A stretch of 15,517 nt of DNA from an uncultured Oscillospiraceae bacterium (GTDB lineage: Bacteria; Bacillota; Clostridia; Oscillospirales; Oscillospiraceae). The notes below the pieces were generated by a model. That model was given only the letters and a program-made list of their open reading frames with translations. It was not told the origin of the DNA and ran no database searches. The position numbers and the translations under genes were made by a program. The DNA is taken from the NCBI GenBank assembly GCA_934573945.1, contig CAKTMQ010000028.1:1-15517 (forward strand). Reading direction: 5' to 3'. This document shows, piece after piece, positions 1-7,281 of this stretch. How positions within the stretch are numbered: position 1 is the first letter of the stretch; every line of letters begins with the position of its first letter.

Positions 1-28
1 TGCAAACTAAAGTCTTGTCTTCGTACAT
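1..28 (-). CDS. Start of a small zinc-ribbon-like protein (partial, runs off left edge)
   Basis: Only the first nine codons are visible, reading M-Y-E-D-K-T-L-V-C on the minus strand from an ATG at 26-28. A good ribosome binding site, AGAGGG at 36-41, lies 7 nt upstream. This N-terminus resembles small Clostridia proteins annotated as zinc-ribbon (zf-trcl type) proteins, in which the first zinc-ligand cysteine follows a start of this kind; that match is from memory of the family. The gene begins 33 nt after the sigma factor's stop with no terminator between, so co-transcription with it is likely. That this is a real gene start is fairly secure from the ribosome binding site and spacing. The zinc-ribbon identity rests on nine residues and is tentative. 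Confidence 0.6.
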
Positions 29-61
29 GATTTTACCCTCTCTTTGAGAAATATATTGCGT

Positions 62-685
62 TCAGCCTTTGCTGATAGCGCCAGATTGAAGTTGCCGCCC
101 GATCTTGCGGCGTATACGCTGCACGGCATTTTCCACTGATTTTGATGGTTTGCCAACAGTTTCTGCGATCTCACGGCAAGTGAGACCGTCCAAATAGTAC
201 CCTAAAATCTCAGCTTCGAAGGCGGATAACTGTTTGCAAGCGTACTCCAAAAGACCGGCAGCTTTCTCTCTGTTGATCAGCAAAACCTCGGGGTCGTCCT
301 GTGCAAAAGCGAGACTGACGTCAAAGAATGAGGGATTCAGGGGGATCGCCTGATTCAGAGGCTGATGCTTGCCGGACACTGCAGCCTTGAGCACAGAATA
401 GAGCCGACGGCGGATGCAAACATCTGCAAAGGTATAAAACGAGGCAGTTTGCTGCGGATCATATTCCCGCATGGCTTTCACCAGTCCCAGCATTCCTTCC
501 TGCAGCAGATCTTCATTGTCGCCGCCAGCAAGGAAATAGGGTCGCGCAATGCTGCGCACCAAACGGTGATAACGGGACGCCAGAATCTCTTCGGCATTTT
601 TGTTACCGGATTGGCAGGCAGCACATAACTGCTCATCGCTTAAAGTCTCCAAATACGAAAAGCGAGCCTCATTGCTATTTACCAT
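62..685 (-). CDS. SigH-family (sigma-70 superfamily) RNA polymerase sigma factor
   Basis: A 207-residue alternative sigma factor that would direct RNA polymerase to a dedicated promoter set. Region 2 spans about residues 38-105 and includes PYFLAGGDNEDLLQEGMLGL, closely resembling Bacillus SigH (Spo0H). A variable linker follows, then region 4 with its helix-turn-helix at about 148-200 (LDGLTCREIAETVGK, then SVENAVQRIRRK). SigH is usually near 218 residues, so this is full length. It is not an ECF-type factor, because the region 2 to 4 linker and the region 2 motifs follow SigH. The start is uncertain: the first ATG (683-685) has AAAGGT 10 nt upstream, but a strong promoter ends 5 nt before that ATG. 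A TTG at codon 12 (650-652) would give a 196-residue protein that keeps both regions. It lies after glmM rather than in the rlmB/secE neighbourhood usual for sigH, so a paralogue is possible and I give no symbol. Confidence 0.88.
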   Translation of the reverse strand: MVNSNEARFSYLETLSDEQLCAACQSGNKNAEEILASRYHRLVRSIARPYFLAGGDNEDLLQEGMLGLVKAMREYDPQQTASFYTFADVCIRRRLYSVLKAAVSGKHQPLNQAIPLNPSFFDVSLAFAQDDPEVLLINREKAAGLLEYACKQLSAFEAEILGYYLDGLTCREIAETVGKPSKSVENAVQRIRRKIGRQLQSGAISKG

Positions 686-690
686 TTTCT

Positions 691-720
691 ATTATACCTT
701 TACTACGTTTAATTTGTCAA
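691..720 (-). promoter_or_regulatory. Sigma-A-type promoter for the sigma factor gene
   Basis: On the minus strand, TTGACA (715-720) is followed by an 18-nt spacer and TATAAT (691-696), a perfect match to both hexamers. The TATAAT ends only 5 nt before the ATG at 685, so initiation about 6 to 8 nt downstream would fall at or just inside the start codon. The promoter lies in the 58-nt gap after glmM and would let the sigma factor be expressed independently of the ruv-glmM operon. Confidence 0.75.
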
Positions 721-726
721 GCGGTC

Positions 727-740
727 TACAAAAATTTGTA
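727..740. repeat. AT-rich inverted repeat beside the -35 element
   Basis: TACAAA-AA-TTTGTA is a 6-bp inverted repeat with a 2-bp centre, ending 6 nt upstream of the TTGACA of the sigma factor promoter. With a 2-nt centre it cannot form a useful RNA hairpin. Its position would suit a DNA-binding regulator, but AT-rich palindromes of this size also arise by chance. Confidence 0.35.
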
Positions 741-743
741 AAA

Positions 744-2105
744 TTAGTGCATTTCAGAGAGCTTTTTTACCAATTCCGACAAATTTCCCGCTACTTTTTG
801 CGCCAGAAGGTCGGTTTTCGCCTCTACCATGACGCGGATCAGTGCCTCCGTGCCGGAAGGACGGATTAAAATGCGCCCCTCCCCTGCCAGCATGGACTCC
901 TCTTCCGCCACAGCCTGCTGTAGGATTGGTGAGGCCATGATCCGTTCTTTTTCACCGACGCCATGTTCCAGTGTCACGTTGACCAGCTCCTGCGGATATT
1001 GAGCACAGCAGCTCACCAACTCCGAGGCAGGGCATCCGGCGTGCTTGAGTGCTTTCAGGAATTGCAGCGCCGTCAGCTCACCGTCACCGGTGGTGCTGTA
1101 CTGACGGAAGATCATATGTCCCGACTGCTCACCGCCGATGGCGTAGTCACAAGCCAGCATTTTCTCCAGAACGTGGCGGTCACCTACTGCGGTGCACACC
1201 AGATCGATCTGCTTTTTGCGGCAGAATTCATGGAGGCCGAGGTTGGACATCACCGTGGCCACCACCGTGTTGTTAGTCAGTCTCCCCTGCCGCCGCAGCT
1301 CCAGCGCACAAACGGCCATGATCCGGTCTCCGTCGATCACACCGCCCTTCTCGTCCACCAGCAGACACCGGTCGGCATCACCGTCAAAGGCAATGCCCAG
1401 CTGATAGCCGCCTGCTCTGGTCATGGCAGCCAGCTGCTCCAGATGGGTGGAGCCGCAGTTGTTGTTAATGTTGACGCCGTCGGGATCGATGTTGATAAAA
1501 TCCGCCATAACAGGCAGACGCAGAAAGAGATCCGGCGCTGTGGCGGCGGCAGCGCCATTGGCACAATCCACCAGTACACGCAAGCCGGAGAGGTCACAGC
1601 CAATGCTGCTGACCAGATGATTCAGATAATCCTCGTGCATCTCCTGTGCGCCGTTGCGGCAGCGTCCCAGATCGTCGCCGCTCTTTATATCCATAGCGGC
1701 ATGGGACAGCAGGAGTGCTTCGATCTGATCCTCCATGTCGTCGGGCAGCTTATAGCCCTGTGCGTTGAATACTTTAATGCCGTTGTGTTCATAGGGATTA
1801 TGGCTGGCGGAGATCACAACACCTGCGTCCGCCTGCTCCTGTACCGTCAGGAAAGCCACAGCCGGTGTGGGGATCGTGCCCAGCAGCAGCACGTCGCCGC
1901 CTACCGAGCAGATACCGGCACTCAGCGCCGCCTCCAGCATATCTGAGGAGATCCGCGTATCCTTTCCGATGGTGATCAGTGGTTTGCGCGCCAGCTGCGC
2001 CTGCAATACGGTGGAGAGTGCCTGCCCCACATGAAAGGCCAGCTCCGCCGTCAGGGTCTTTCCCACCACGCCGCGGATACCATCCGTACCAAATAATTTA
2101 CCCAT
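744..2105 (-). CDS. glmM: Phosphoglucosamine mutase GlmM
   Basis: Converts glucosamine-6-phosphate to glucosamine-1-phosphate in the cytoplasm, a step towards UDP-GlcNAc for peptidoglycan. The protein is 453 residues (B. subtilis GlmM is about 448). It begins GKLFGTDGIRG, as the family does. The phosphoserine loop ISASHNP holds catalytic Ser101, the metal site DGDADR is at 241-246, the sugar-binding GGEQSGH is at 324-330, and the C-terminal phosphate-binding RPSGTE is at 415-420. All four signature elements are intact. I chose the ATG at 2103-2105 rather than the in-frame GTG at 2115-2117, because GGAGGA (2110-2115) is an ideal ribosome binding site for that ATG and would otherwise be coding. 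It starts 12 nt after the ruvB stop and is the last gene of the ruvC-ruvA-ruvB-glmM unit. No obvious terminator follows it. Confidence 0.97.
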   Translation of the reverse strand: MGKLFGTDGIRGVVGKTLTAELAFHVGQALSTVLQAQLARKPLITIGKDTRISSDMLEAALSAGICSVGGDVLLLGTIPTPAVAFLTVQEQADAGVVISASHNPYEHNGIKVFNAQGYKLPDDMEDQIEALLLSHAAMDIKSGDDLGRCRNGAQEMHEDYLNHLVSSIGCDLSGLRVLVDCANGAAAATAPDLFLRLPVMADFINIDPDGVNINNNCGSTHLEQLAAMTRAGGYQLGIAFDGDADRCLLVDEKGGVIDGDRIMAVCALELRRQGRLTNNTVVATVMSNLGLHEFCRKKQIDLVCTAVGDRHVLEKMLACDYAIGGEQSGHMIFRQYSTTGDGELTALQFLKALKHAGCPASELVSCCAQYPQELVNVTLEHGVGEKERIMASPILQQAVAEEESMLAGEGRILIRPSGTEALIRVMVEAKTDLLAQKVAGNLSELVKKLSEMH

Positions 2106-2109
2106 ATAT

Positions 2110-2115
2110 TCCTCC
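2110..2115 (-). promoter_or_regulatory. Ribosome binding site that fixes the glmM start
   Basis: GGAGGA lies 4 nt upstream of the ATG at 2105 and immediately after the ruvB stop codon. It overlaps the four extra codons (V-E-E-Y) that a longer reading from GTG 2117 would add, so the shorter start is favoured. Confidence 0.8.
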
Positions 2116-2117
2116 AC

Positions 2118-3158
2118 TCAAAGCTCCAGTTGTGGCTGTCCTACATAATCGATGTGGAGATGTTCATAGGCCTTCCGCGTGACACAGCGGCCACGGGGCG
2201 TGCGTGTCAGGAAGCCCAGCTGCATCAGATACGGCTCATACACATCCTCCAGCGTGACAGACTCCTCGCCGATCGTTGCAGCCAGCGTATCCAAGCCCAC
2301 CGGGCCGCCGCCGTAGTTCTCAATAATGGCATGCAGCATCCGGCGATCCACTTGATCCAACCCCAGGTAGTCTACCTCCAGCGCCAGCAGGGCATCGTCC
2401 GCCACCTGACGGGTGATCACGCCGTCTGCTCTGACCTGCGCAAAGTCGCGGACACGGCGCAGCATCCGGTTGGCAATACGGGGCGTACCCCGGGAACGAC
2501 GCGCAATCTCCATGGCACCGTTCTCCTCGATGGGCACCTCCAGAATACCGGCACTGCGGGTAACGATCTTGCACAGCTCCTCCGGCGTATACAGCTCCAG
2601 ACGCAGCGTGACGCCAAAACGATCCCGCAGCGGTGCGGACAGGGAGCCTGCCCGGGTCGTGGCGCCGATCAGTGTAAAACGCGGAAGATCCAGTCGGATC
2701 GAATTGGCGGAAGGGCCTTTTCCGATGATAATGTCAATGGCATAGTCCTCCATCGCCGGGTACAGGATCTCCTCTACCGACCGGTTTAGACGGTGGATCT
2801 CATCTACAAACAGGATGTCATTTTCATTGAGATTGGTCAGCAGTGCGGCCAGATCGCCCGGCTTTTCGATGGCAGGGCCGGAGGTGATGCGGATATTTAC
2901 GCCCATCTCGGCGGCAATGATCCCCGCCAGTGTTGTCTTACCCAGTCCCGGAGGGCCATGCAGCAACACATGATCCAGCGATTCGCTGCGTCGGCGCGCT
3001 GCCTCAATGAAAATCGAGAGGTTCCCCTTAGCTTTTTCCTGTCCGATATACTCCTGCAGTGTGTGGGGACGCAGGGAGCGTTCCTGACCATCCTCCGGCA
3101 GAAACGTGGTGGAGACAATAGGCTCCTCGTAGATATTGCTGCCGTAATCAATACTCAC
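2118..3158 (-). CDS. ruvB: Holliday junction branch-migration helicase RuvB
   Basis: The AAA+ ATPase motor of RuvAB, which drives branch migration of Holliday junctions during recombinational repair. It has 346 residues, the normal family length. After an N-terminal lead ([12 protein letters not shown]) come Walker [10 protein letters not shown] (68-76), Walker B with DEIH (119-122), the sensor 1 region GATTRAG (165-171), the sensor 2 region GTPRIANR (224-231) and a C-terminal winged-helix domain (about 255-335, including the IGEE and [10 protein letters not shown] stretches). Translation starts at GTG (3156-3158), with AAGGAGG 8 nt upstream. That ribosome binding site shares bases with the ruvA TAA stop (TAAGGAGG), so ruvA and ruvB are closely linked in translation. 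The stop at 2118-2120 abuts the glmM ribosome binding site. No motif is degraded. Confidence 0.98.
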   Translation of the reverse strand: MSIDYGSNIYEEPIVSTTFLPEDGQERSLRPHTLQEYIGQEKAKGNLSIFIEAARRRSESLDHVLLHGPPGLGKTTLAGIIAAEMGVNIRITSGPAIEKPGDLAALLTNLNENDILFVDEIHRLNRSVEEILYPAMEDYAIDIIIGKGPSANSIRLDLPRFTLIGATTRAGSLSAPLRDRFGVTLRLELYTPEELCKIVTRSAGILEVPIEENGAMEIARRSRGTPRIANRMLRRVRDFAQVRADGVITRQVADDALLALEVDYLGLDQVDRRMLHAIIENYGGGPVGLDTLAATIGEESVTLEDVYEPYLMQLGFLTRTPRGRCVTRKAYEHLHIDYVGQPQLEL

Positions 3159-3171
3159 GCGATCTTCCTCC

Positions 3172-3774
3172 TTACTTCACCATACGCTTCAGTGCCTGAC
3201 GGATGATCTCCTCCAGCGGCAGCGTGTCAATCGGCAGTCCTTTAAGTGCTGCAGCGACCTCCGAGGTGCTGTAGCCCAGTACGGCCAGTGCTGCTGCAGC
3301 CTCTCTGGCCTTATCGCCCGGGATCGACACAGGCGTTATGCTGCCGCCTGCTTCACCGGCAAAGGAGGTCTGCTCTTTTGCCAGTTTATCCTTTAGCTCC
3401 AGTATGATCCGCTGGGCAATTTTCTTGCCAATGCCCGGCACAGCGGTCAGGGCTTTTTCATCCCCCATTACCACGGCCATCGCCAGATTGGCCGGTGTGT
3501 TGGCCGACAGGATCGCCAGTGCGGCCTTCGGCCCCACACCGGAGACGCCCAACAGCAGCTTAAAGCTGTGCAGCTCACTCTGGCTGGAAAAGCCATACAG
3601 CTCCACCGCGTCCTCCCGGACGTTCAGGAAGGTATAGAGCTTGGCTTTCTCTCCTCTTTTCAGGTGGGACAATGTATAATTGGTGGTGGCACAGGCGTAG
3701 CCCACGCCCCCGCAGTCGATCACAGCCAAATTGGCCTCGATCTCCGCGACGGTGCCGCTGAGATAGTAAAACAT
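3172..3774 (-). CDS. ruvA: Holliday junction DNA-binding protein RuvA
   Basis: RuvA tetramers bind four-way junctions and load RuvB rings. The protein has 200 residues from ATG 3772-3774, the usual length. An N-terminal OB fold starts [12 protein letters not shown]. Two helix-hairpin-helix motifs follow, [16 protein letters not shown] and [15 protein letters not shown] (about residues 74-89 and 109-124). After a flexible linker comes the small C-terminal domain that contacts RuvB (about 153-200). An upstream GTG at 3778-3780 overlaps the ruvC stop as GTGA and lies 5 nt from AGGAG (3786-3790), while the ATG is 11 nt from it. RuvA homologues typically begin at the equivalent of this ATG, so I prefer it, but a GTG start adding two residues is nearly as good. 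Either way the gene is coupled to ruvC. Confidence 0.96.
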   Translation of the reverse strand: MFYYLSGTVAEIEANLAVIDCGGVGYACATTNYTLSHLKRGEKAKLYTFLNVREDAVELYGFSSQSELHSFKLLLGVSGVGPKAALAILSANTPANLAMAVVMGDEKALTAVPGIGKKIAQRIILELKDKLAKEQTSFAGEAGGSITPVSIPGDKAREAAAALAVLGYSTSEVAAALKGLPIDTLPLEEIIRQALKRMVK

Positions 3775-3776
3775 GG

Positions 3777-4289
3777 TCACACGGTCTCCTTTACATTGGG
3801 GTCAGTGCGCCGCAGCAGGCTGGTGGCGCTGCGGGCATGGCAGATGGCGATGGCCAGCGCATCGGCGGCGTCATCAGGCCGCGGCACAGACCGCAGCTTT
3901 AAAAGGCGTCGAGTCATATCCATGACCTGCTTTTTCTCCGCCAGACCATAGCCTACGACCGCCTGCTTTACCTGCATGGGCGTATACTCATAGATCGGCA
4001 GATGCAGCTTCTCTGCCGTGCACAGGATCACACCCCGTGCGTGCGCCACCGCAATACCGGTGGTGATATTTTTACTGAAAAACAGCTCCTCGATCGCCAT
4101 TTCATCCGGATGAAACGATTCGATCAGCTGCTGCAGATCGCTCTCAATCAGGGTCAGACGTGCGGCAAGAGGCATTCCGGCCGGCGTATTGATCGCACCA
4201 TACTGTACCATATGCTGCGTACTGCCGGTACAGTCCAGTACACCGAAGCCCACGATGGCCACACCGGGGTCTATTCCCAAAATACGCAT
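3777..4289 (-). CDS. ruvC: Holliday junction resolvase RuvC
   Basis: An RNase H-fold endonuclease that nicks paired strands of a Holliday junction, working with RuvAB. The protein has 170 residues and all four acidic catalytic positions can be placed: Asp7 in GIDPG, Glu67 in AIEELFF, and Asp140 and Asp143 in DDAADALAIAICH. I chose ATG 4287-4289, giving MRILGIDPG, over the in-frame TTG at 4293-4295, because the ribosome binding site GGGGAGGG (4296-4303) is correctly spaced for the ATG and would touch the TTG. It is the first gene after the promoter at 4319-4347. RuvC with RuvAB is typical of Clostridia and Gram-negatives, whereas Bacilli lack RuvC and use RecU, so this gene helps place the organism. 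Confidence 0.97.
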   Translation of the reverse strand: MRILGIDPGVAIVGFGVLDCTGSTQHMVQYGAINTPAGMPLAARLTLIESDLQQLIESFHPDEMAIEELFFSKNITTGIAVAHARGVILCTAEKLHLPIYEYTPMQVKQAVVGYGLAEKKQVMDMTRRLLKLRSVPRPDDAADALAIAICHARSATSLLRRTDPNVKETV

Positions 4290-4295
4290 GGCCAA

Positions 4296-4303
4296 CCCTC
4301 CCC
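4296..4303 (-). promoter_or_regulatory. Ribosome binding site that fixes the ruvC start
   Basis: GGGGAGGG lies 6 nt before ATG 4289. The alternative TTG at 4295 would begin directly against it with no spacer. Confidence 0.75.
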
Positions 4304-4318
4304 ATCATAATCGTGTTT

Positions 4319-4347
4319 ATTATACTCTCTTTTGCTATCTATGGCAA
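4319..4347 (-). promoter_or_regulatory. Sigma-A-type promoter for ruvC-ruvA-ruvB-glmM
   Basis: The minus strand reads TTGCCA (4342-4347), a 17-nt spacer, then TATAAT (4319-4324): 5 of 6 and 6 of 6 consensus bases with ideal spacing. Initiation would be near 4312, giving a leader of about 22 nt that contains the ruvC ribosome binding site. It lies just downstream of the rsgA terminator, which supports a real operon boundary. I saw no SOS (LexA-type) operator overlapping it. Confidence 0.82.
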
Positions 4348-4363
4348 TACTTTTCCCGGCAGA

Positions 4364-4385
4364 GAAAATGCAGGGAAAATGCAGA
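4364..4385. repeat. Two tandem 11-bp units between terminator and promoter
   Basis: GAAAATGCAG occurs at 4364-4373 and again at 4375-4384, an exact 11-bp period. On the minus strand it supplies two short T-runs directly after the terminator hairpin, which may be its only role. An 11-bp period also places both units on the same face of the helix. Confidence 0.5.
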
Positions 4386-4424
4386 GAAGAAGTGTCTCCG
4401 GCCACACCGGGACACTCCTTCTCT
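4383..4424 (-). terminator. Hairpin terminator after rsgA
   Basis: A long imperfect stem: AGAGAAG (4383-4389) pairs with CTTCTCT (4418-4424), AGTGTC (4391-4396) with GACACT (4411-4416), and CCGG (4398-4401) with CCGG (4407-4410), leaving a 5-nt loop. One mismatch and one bulged base interrupt it. It begins 11 nt after the rsgA stop. Downstream on the minus strand the sequence is only moderately T-rich (GCATTTTC twice), not a continuous T tract, so termination may be partial. Its place between rsgA and the ruvC promoter supports a minus-strand terminator. Confidence 0.75.
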
Positions 4425-4434
4425 GATATATCAT

Positions 4435-5319
4435 TTACTTGCTTTGTTCCCATTCCTTCAGGGGTTTCAGCTCCTCATACAGCCGGACATAGCTGCGGTG
4501 ACGGCTCTGGGGGATCTTACCATCCCGAACAGCCTCCAGTACTGCGCAGCCCTTCTCTTTTGTATGCTGGCAGCCCACAAAACGGCAGTTGCCCAGATAG
4601 GGGGCAAATTCCGGAAAGGTCTCCGGCAAGTGCTGTTTCAACTCCCATTCCAACGACTGGGCGTCAAAGGATGAAAAGCCCGGTGTGTCGATCACCCAAG
4701 TGTCCTCCGCCAGCGGGAACATCTCCACATGGCGCGTAGTGTGGCGGCCGCGCCCCAGCGCCTTGCTGACCTCGCCCACAGGCAGGGCAAAATGCGGCGC
4801 CAGTGCGTTCAGCAGGCTGGACTTTCCCACACCGGAGTTGCCGGTCAGTACGCTCAGCCGTCCCGTCAGTGCCTGCCGCAGCTCGGGCAGTCCTTCACCG
4901 GTGACGGCGCTGACGCGGAGCACCGGTATGGCAGATGCCTGATAGATAGTGAATAACTCTTCCGCCCGATCCAGATCGCATTTGTTCAGTACCACCAGCA
5001 CGCCGGCGCTTTTCAGCGCAGCGATAGCGCTGATCCGGTCGATCAGATAGGGATCGGTCACGGGAATAGCAGCGGAGGCGATGACCACCAGCTGATCTAC
5101 GTTGGCTACCGCCGGACGCTGAAACTGGTTGCGGCGCGACTCAATGCGCTGTACCACACCCTCACCGCCACCCAGCGGCTCCGCATCTACCCAGTCGCCT
5201 ACCAACGGGCTGGTACCCTCCTTGCGAAATTTGCCGCGGGCGCGGCATTGCAGTACCTCGCTGCCAGTATTGACGTAATAAAAGCCACTGAGGGCTTTTT
5301 CAATTCTGCCCCGGCTCAA
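4435..5319 (-). CDS. rsgA: Small-ribosomal-subunit biogenesis GTPase RsgA
   Basis: A ribosome-stimulated GTPase that helps mature the 30S subunit (also called YloQ or CpgA). The 294-residue protein has an N-terminal OB fold (about 1-68) and then a circularly permuted GTPase domain: G4 NKCD (112-115) and G5 SA (137-138) precede G1 GNSGVGKS (160-167), the switch I GRGRHTTRH (189-197) and G3 DTPG (211-214). A C-terminal zinc site uses Cys245, Cys250, His252 and Cys258. The start is TTG (5317-5319), overlapping the prkC stop as TTGA. AGGTGA lies 7 nt upstream, and the N-terminus IEKALSGFYYV aligns with other RsgA proteins, so TTG is well supported. In B. subtilis this protein is a substrate of the neighbouring kinase PrkC. 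It is the last gene before the hairpin at 4383-4424; rpe, which often follows it, is absent. Confidence 0.97.
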   Translation of the reverse strand: MSRGRIEKALSGFYYVNTGSEVLQCRARGKFRKEGTSPLVGDWVDAEPLGGGEGVVQRIESRRNQFQRPAVANVDQLVVIASAAIPVTDPYLIDRISAIAALKSAGVLVVLNKCDLDRAEELFTIYQASAIPVLRVSAVTGEGLPELRQALTGRLSVLTGNSGVGKSSLLNALAPHFALPVGEVSKALGRGRHTTRHVEMFPLAEDTWVIDTPGFSSFDAQSLEWELKQHLPETFPEFAPYLGNCRFVGCQHTKEKGCAVLEAVRDGKIPQSRHRSYVRLYEELKPLKEWEQSK

Positions 5320-7265
5320 AAGCTGATCACCTGCGAGTCGGTCGCAACGCCGTTGATCCGGGCATAGACCGTGGCACCGGTGCCCGGCTTTCCGGAAAAG
5401 TCATAGCCCACCATCGCATCAGAACCGCTGTAGTACTGGGTGGCAACTACATTGCCGTCCATGACAAATTCCACTCTGATGCTGTCCTCTGTGTCGAACT
5501 CATCCGGCACCATGAACTCCACCCGGATCGTGCGGGTCTCTTCCCCTTGCGAGCCATAAACGGTGAAGATGATCTCTGTGCCGCCCTGCACCTGTGTATC
5601 GGGCTGAATGCTTTGATCGATCACCTCACCGATGCTGGCCATGGGATCATAGTTACGGAATTCCGGTGTACCCACCTTGAGACCCAGCTTTTCTGCCTCC
5701 TCCTTGGCTTTTTCAAAAGTCATGGTCGCAAAGGAGGGCACTACCACATACTCCGGCCCCTTGCTGACCACCAGTGTGACGGAGTCGCCCTTTTTCAGCA
5801 CAGAATTGGCAGCCGGGATCGTCTCGATGACCTGCCCTGCGGGATATTCTTCGGAGAATTCCTCCGAGGGGGTAACCGTCAGATTCAGGTCATACTGCTG
5901 CAGCTTCAGCTTGGCCGTCTGGTAGACATTGCCCAGCAGATTGGGCATCACCGTCTCCTGCTTCTCAGCACAGACATAGACCTGGATCACCAGATTGCTG
6001 CGGCGTTCCGCCTCGGCGGTGGGATCCTGCTGCACGATCTGACCGGGCTGATATTGTTCATCGGCACGTGTGCCTAACACTTCAATAGTAAAGATGTCCT
6101 TTACTTCGGGGAGCGCTTCGGCTTCTTCCACGGTATAGCCGAGGAGGTTGGGCACCTTGTAAGCCTTGTCACGGCTGCCGCCGCCGAAACCGGCAAAGAT
6201 CATCACAAAGATGAGCACGATCACCGCCACGCCAGCGACCAGCAGACCGGCCATCTTCCGGTTTTGCCGGAAATAGGTGAACAAGGAGGGATCATCGTCG
6301 TCATCCTCTTCGTCCTCTTCGCGCAGCTCCGTCTCACGCCGCTTGACAGCGGCGGATACCTGCTGCACCGGGATCTTGCTGGTGGGCTTGTCATCTGTTT
6401 TTTCAGCCAGCTCCGTGCGGATATAATCCAGATCGACACTGGGATCCTTCCGGAATTTCTCCAGATCAGCCAGCATGGCATCTGCACTCTGATAGCGTTT
6501 ATCCAGATCCGCGCTCATGGCCTTCATGCAGATCAGCTCCAGCGCTTCGGGAATGTCCGGATTGATCTCCCGGGGGCTGAGGGGCACGCTGCTCAGATGC
6601 TGGATGGCTACGGACACAGCGCTGTCGCCTTCAAAGGGCAAACGGCCTGTCAGCATTTCATAGAGCACCACACCGGCGCTGTAAATGTCACTGCGGGCAT
6701 CCAGACGCTCTCCTTTGGCCTGCTCCGGGGAGATATAGTGCACGCTGCCAAGTGCCTCCTGTGTCAGCGTCTGGTGTGCGTCGGCCAGGCAGGCGATGCC
6801 GAAATCAGCCACCTTGACGCTGCCGTCCCGTAGCACCATGATGTTCTGGGGCTTAATGTCCCGGTGGATGATGCCGCGGCTATGGGCATGACTGAGACCG
6901 CGCATGATCTGTGTGATGAAATGCAGCGCCTCACGCCAGTCCATCCGGCCGCGGCGCTCCATATACTGCTTGAGGGTGATCCCGTCGATCAGCTCCATGA
7001 CGATATAATCGATGCCCTGCGAACTGGAAACGTCGTAGATCGATACGATATTGGCATGACTCAGCTGGGCGACCGCCAGCGATTCATCCCGGAAACGGCG
7101 GCGGAAATCCGCGCTCTCCGCCAGCTCACTCTTCAATATTTTGATGGCCACGAGCCGGTTCAGGCGATGACACTTTGCCTTATACACATTGGCCATGCCG
7201 CCGGAGCCGATCAGCTCCAACAGTTCATAGCGGTTATCCAGCATTTTTCCAATGTACTGATCCAT
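5316..7265 (-). CDS. prkC: PASTA-domain Ser/Thr protein kinase PrkC (Stk1/PknB family)
   Basis: A membrane kinase that senses muropeptides or lipid II and phosphorylates cell-wall, division and translation proteins. It has 649 residues, against 648 for B. subtilis PrkC. The cytoplasmic kinase domain (about 13-270) has the glycine loop GSGGMANV (20-27), Lys42, the HRD catalytic loop at 134-136 with Asn141, DFG at 154-156 and the activation segment GSVHYISPE (173-181). Thr166 and Thr168 (QTLTQE) are likely autophosphorylation sites. A strongly acidic juxtamembrane stretch (314-325) precedes one membrane helix (about 338-360). Three extracellular PASTA repeats follow (about 369-431, 437-503 and 506-571), then a roughly 75-residue C-terminal domain. 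All catalytic residues are present. The ATG at 7263-7265 has AAGGAG 10 nt upstream, overlapping the end of prpC. The phosphatase gene directly upstream is its expected partner. Confidence 0.98.
   Translation of the reverse strand: MDQYIGKMLDNRYELLELIGSGGMANVYKAKCHRLNRLVAIKILKSELAESADFRRRFRDESLAVAQLSHANIVSIYDVSSSQGIDYIVMELIDGITLKQYMERRGRMDWREALHFITQIMRGLSHAHSRGIIHRDIKPQNIMVLRDGSVKVADFGIACLADAHQTLTQEALGSVHYISPEQAKGERLDARSDIYSAGVVLYEMLTGRLPFEGDSAVSVAIQHLSSVPLSPREINPDIPEALELICMKAMSADLDKRYQSADAMLADLEKFRKDPSVDLDYIRTELAEKTDDKPTSKIPVQQVSAAVKRRETELREEDEEDDDDDPSLFTYFRQNRKMAGLLVAGVAVIVLIFVMIFAGFGGGSRDKAYKVPNLLGYTVEEAEALPEVKDIFTIEVLGTRADEQYQPGQIVQQDPTAEAERRSNLVIQVYVCAEKQETVMPNLLGNVYQTAKLKLQQYDLNLTVTPSEEFSEEYPAGQVIETIPAANSVLKKGDSVTLVVSKGPEYVVVPSFATMTFEKAKEEAEKLGLKVGTPEFRNYDPMASIGEVIDQSIQPDTQVQGGTEIIFTVYGSQGEETRTIRVEFMVPDEFDTEDSIRVEFVMDGNVVATQYYSGSDAMVGYDFSGKPGTGATVYARINGVATDSQVISF
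5327..5332 (-). promoter_or_regulatory. Ribosome binding site for the TTG start of rsgA
   Basis: AGGTGA inside the last codons of prkC lies 7 nt before the TTG at 5319. It supports the unusual start codon together with coupling across the TTGA stop-start overlap. Confidence 0.65.
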
Positions 7266-7281
7266 TTGCGGTCATCTCCTT

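Noticed and set aside
713..721. Possible Spo0A box (TTTGTCAAG) over the sigma factor -35 element
   Set aside because: It matches a 0A-box-like pattern only partly, and the similarity comes mainly from TTGACA itself. No second box is visible.
963..1946. Long plus-strand open frame (327 codons) opposite glmM
   Set aside because: It is the antisense shadow of glmM, has no recognisable domain, is His/Gln/Val-rich as expected from reverse-complement reading, and lacks a convincing ribosome binding site.
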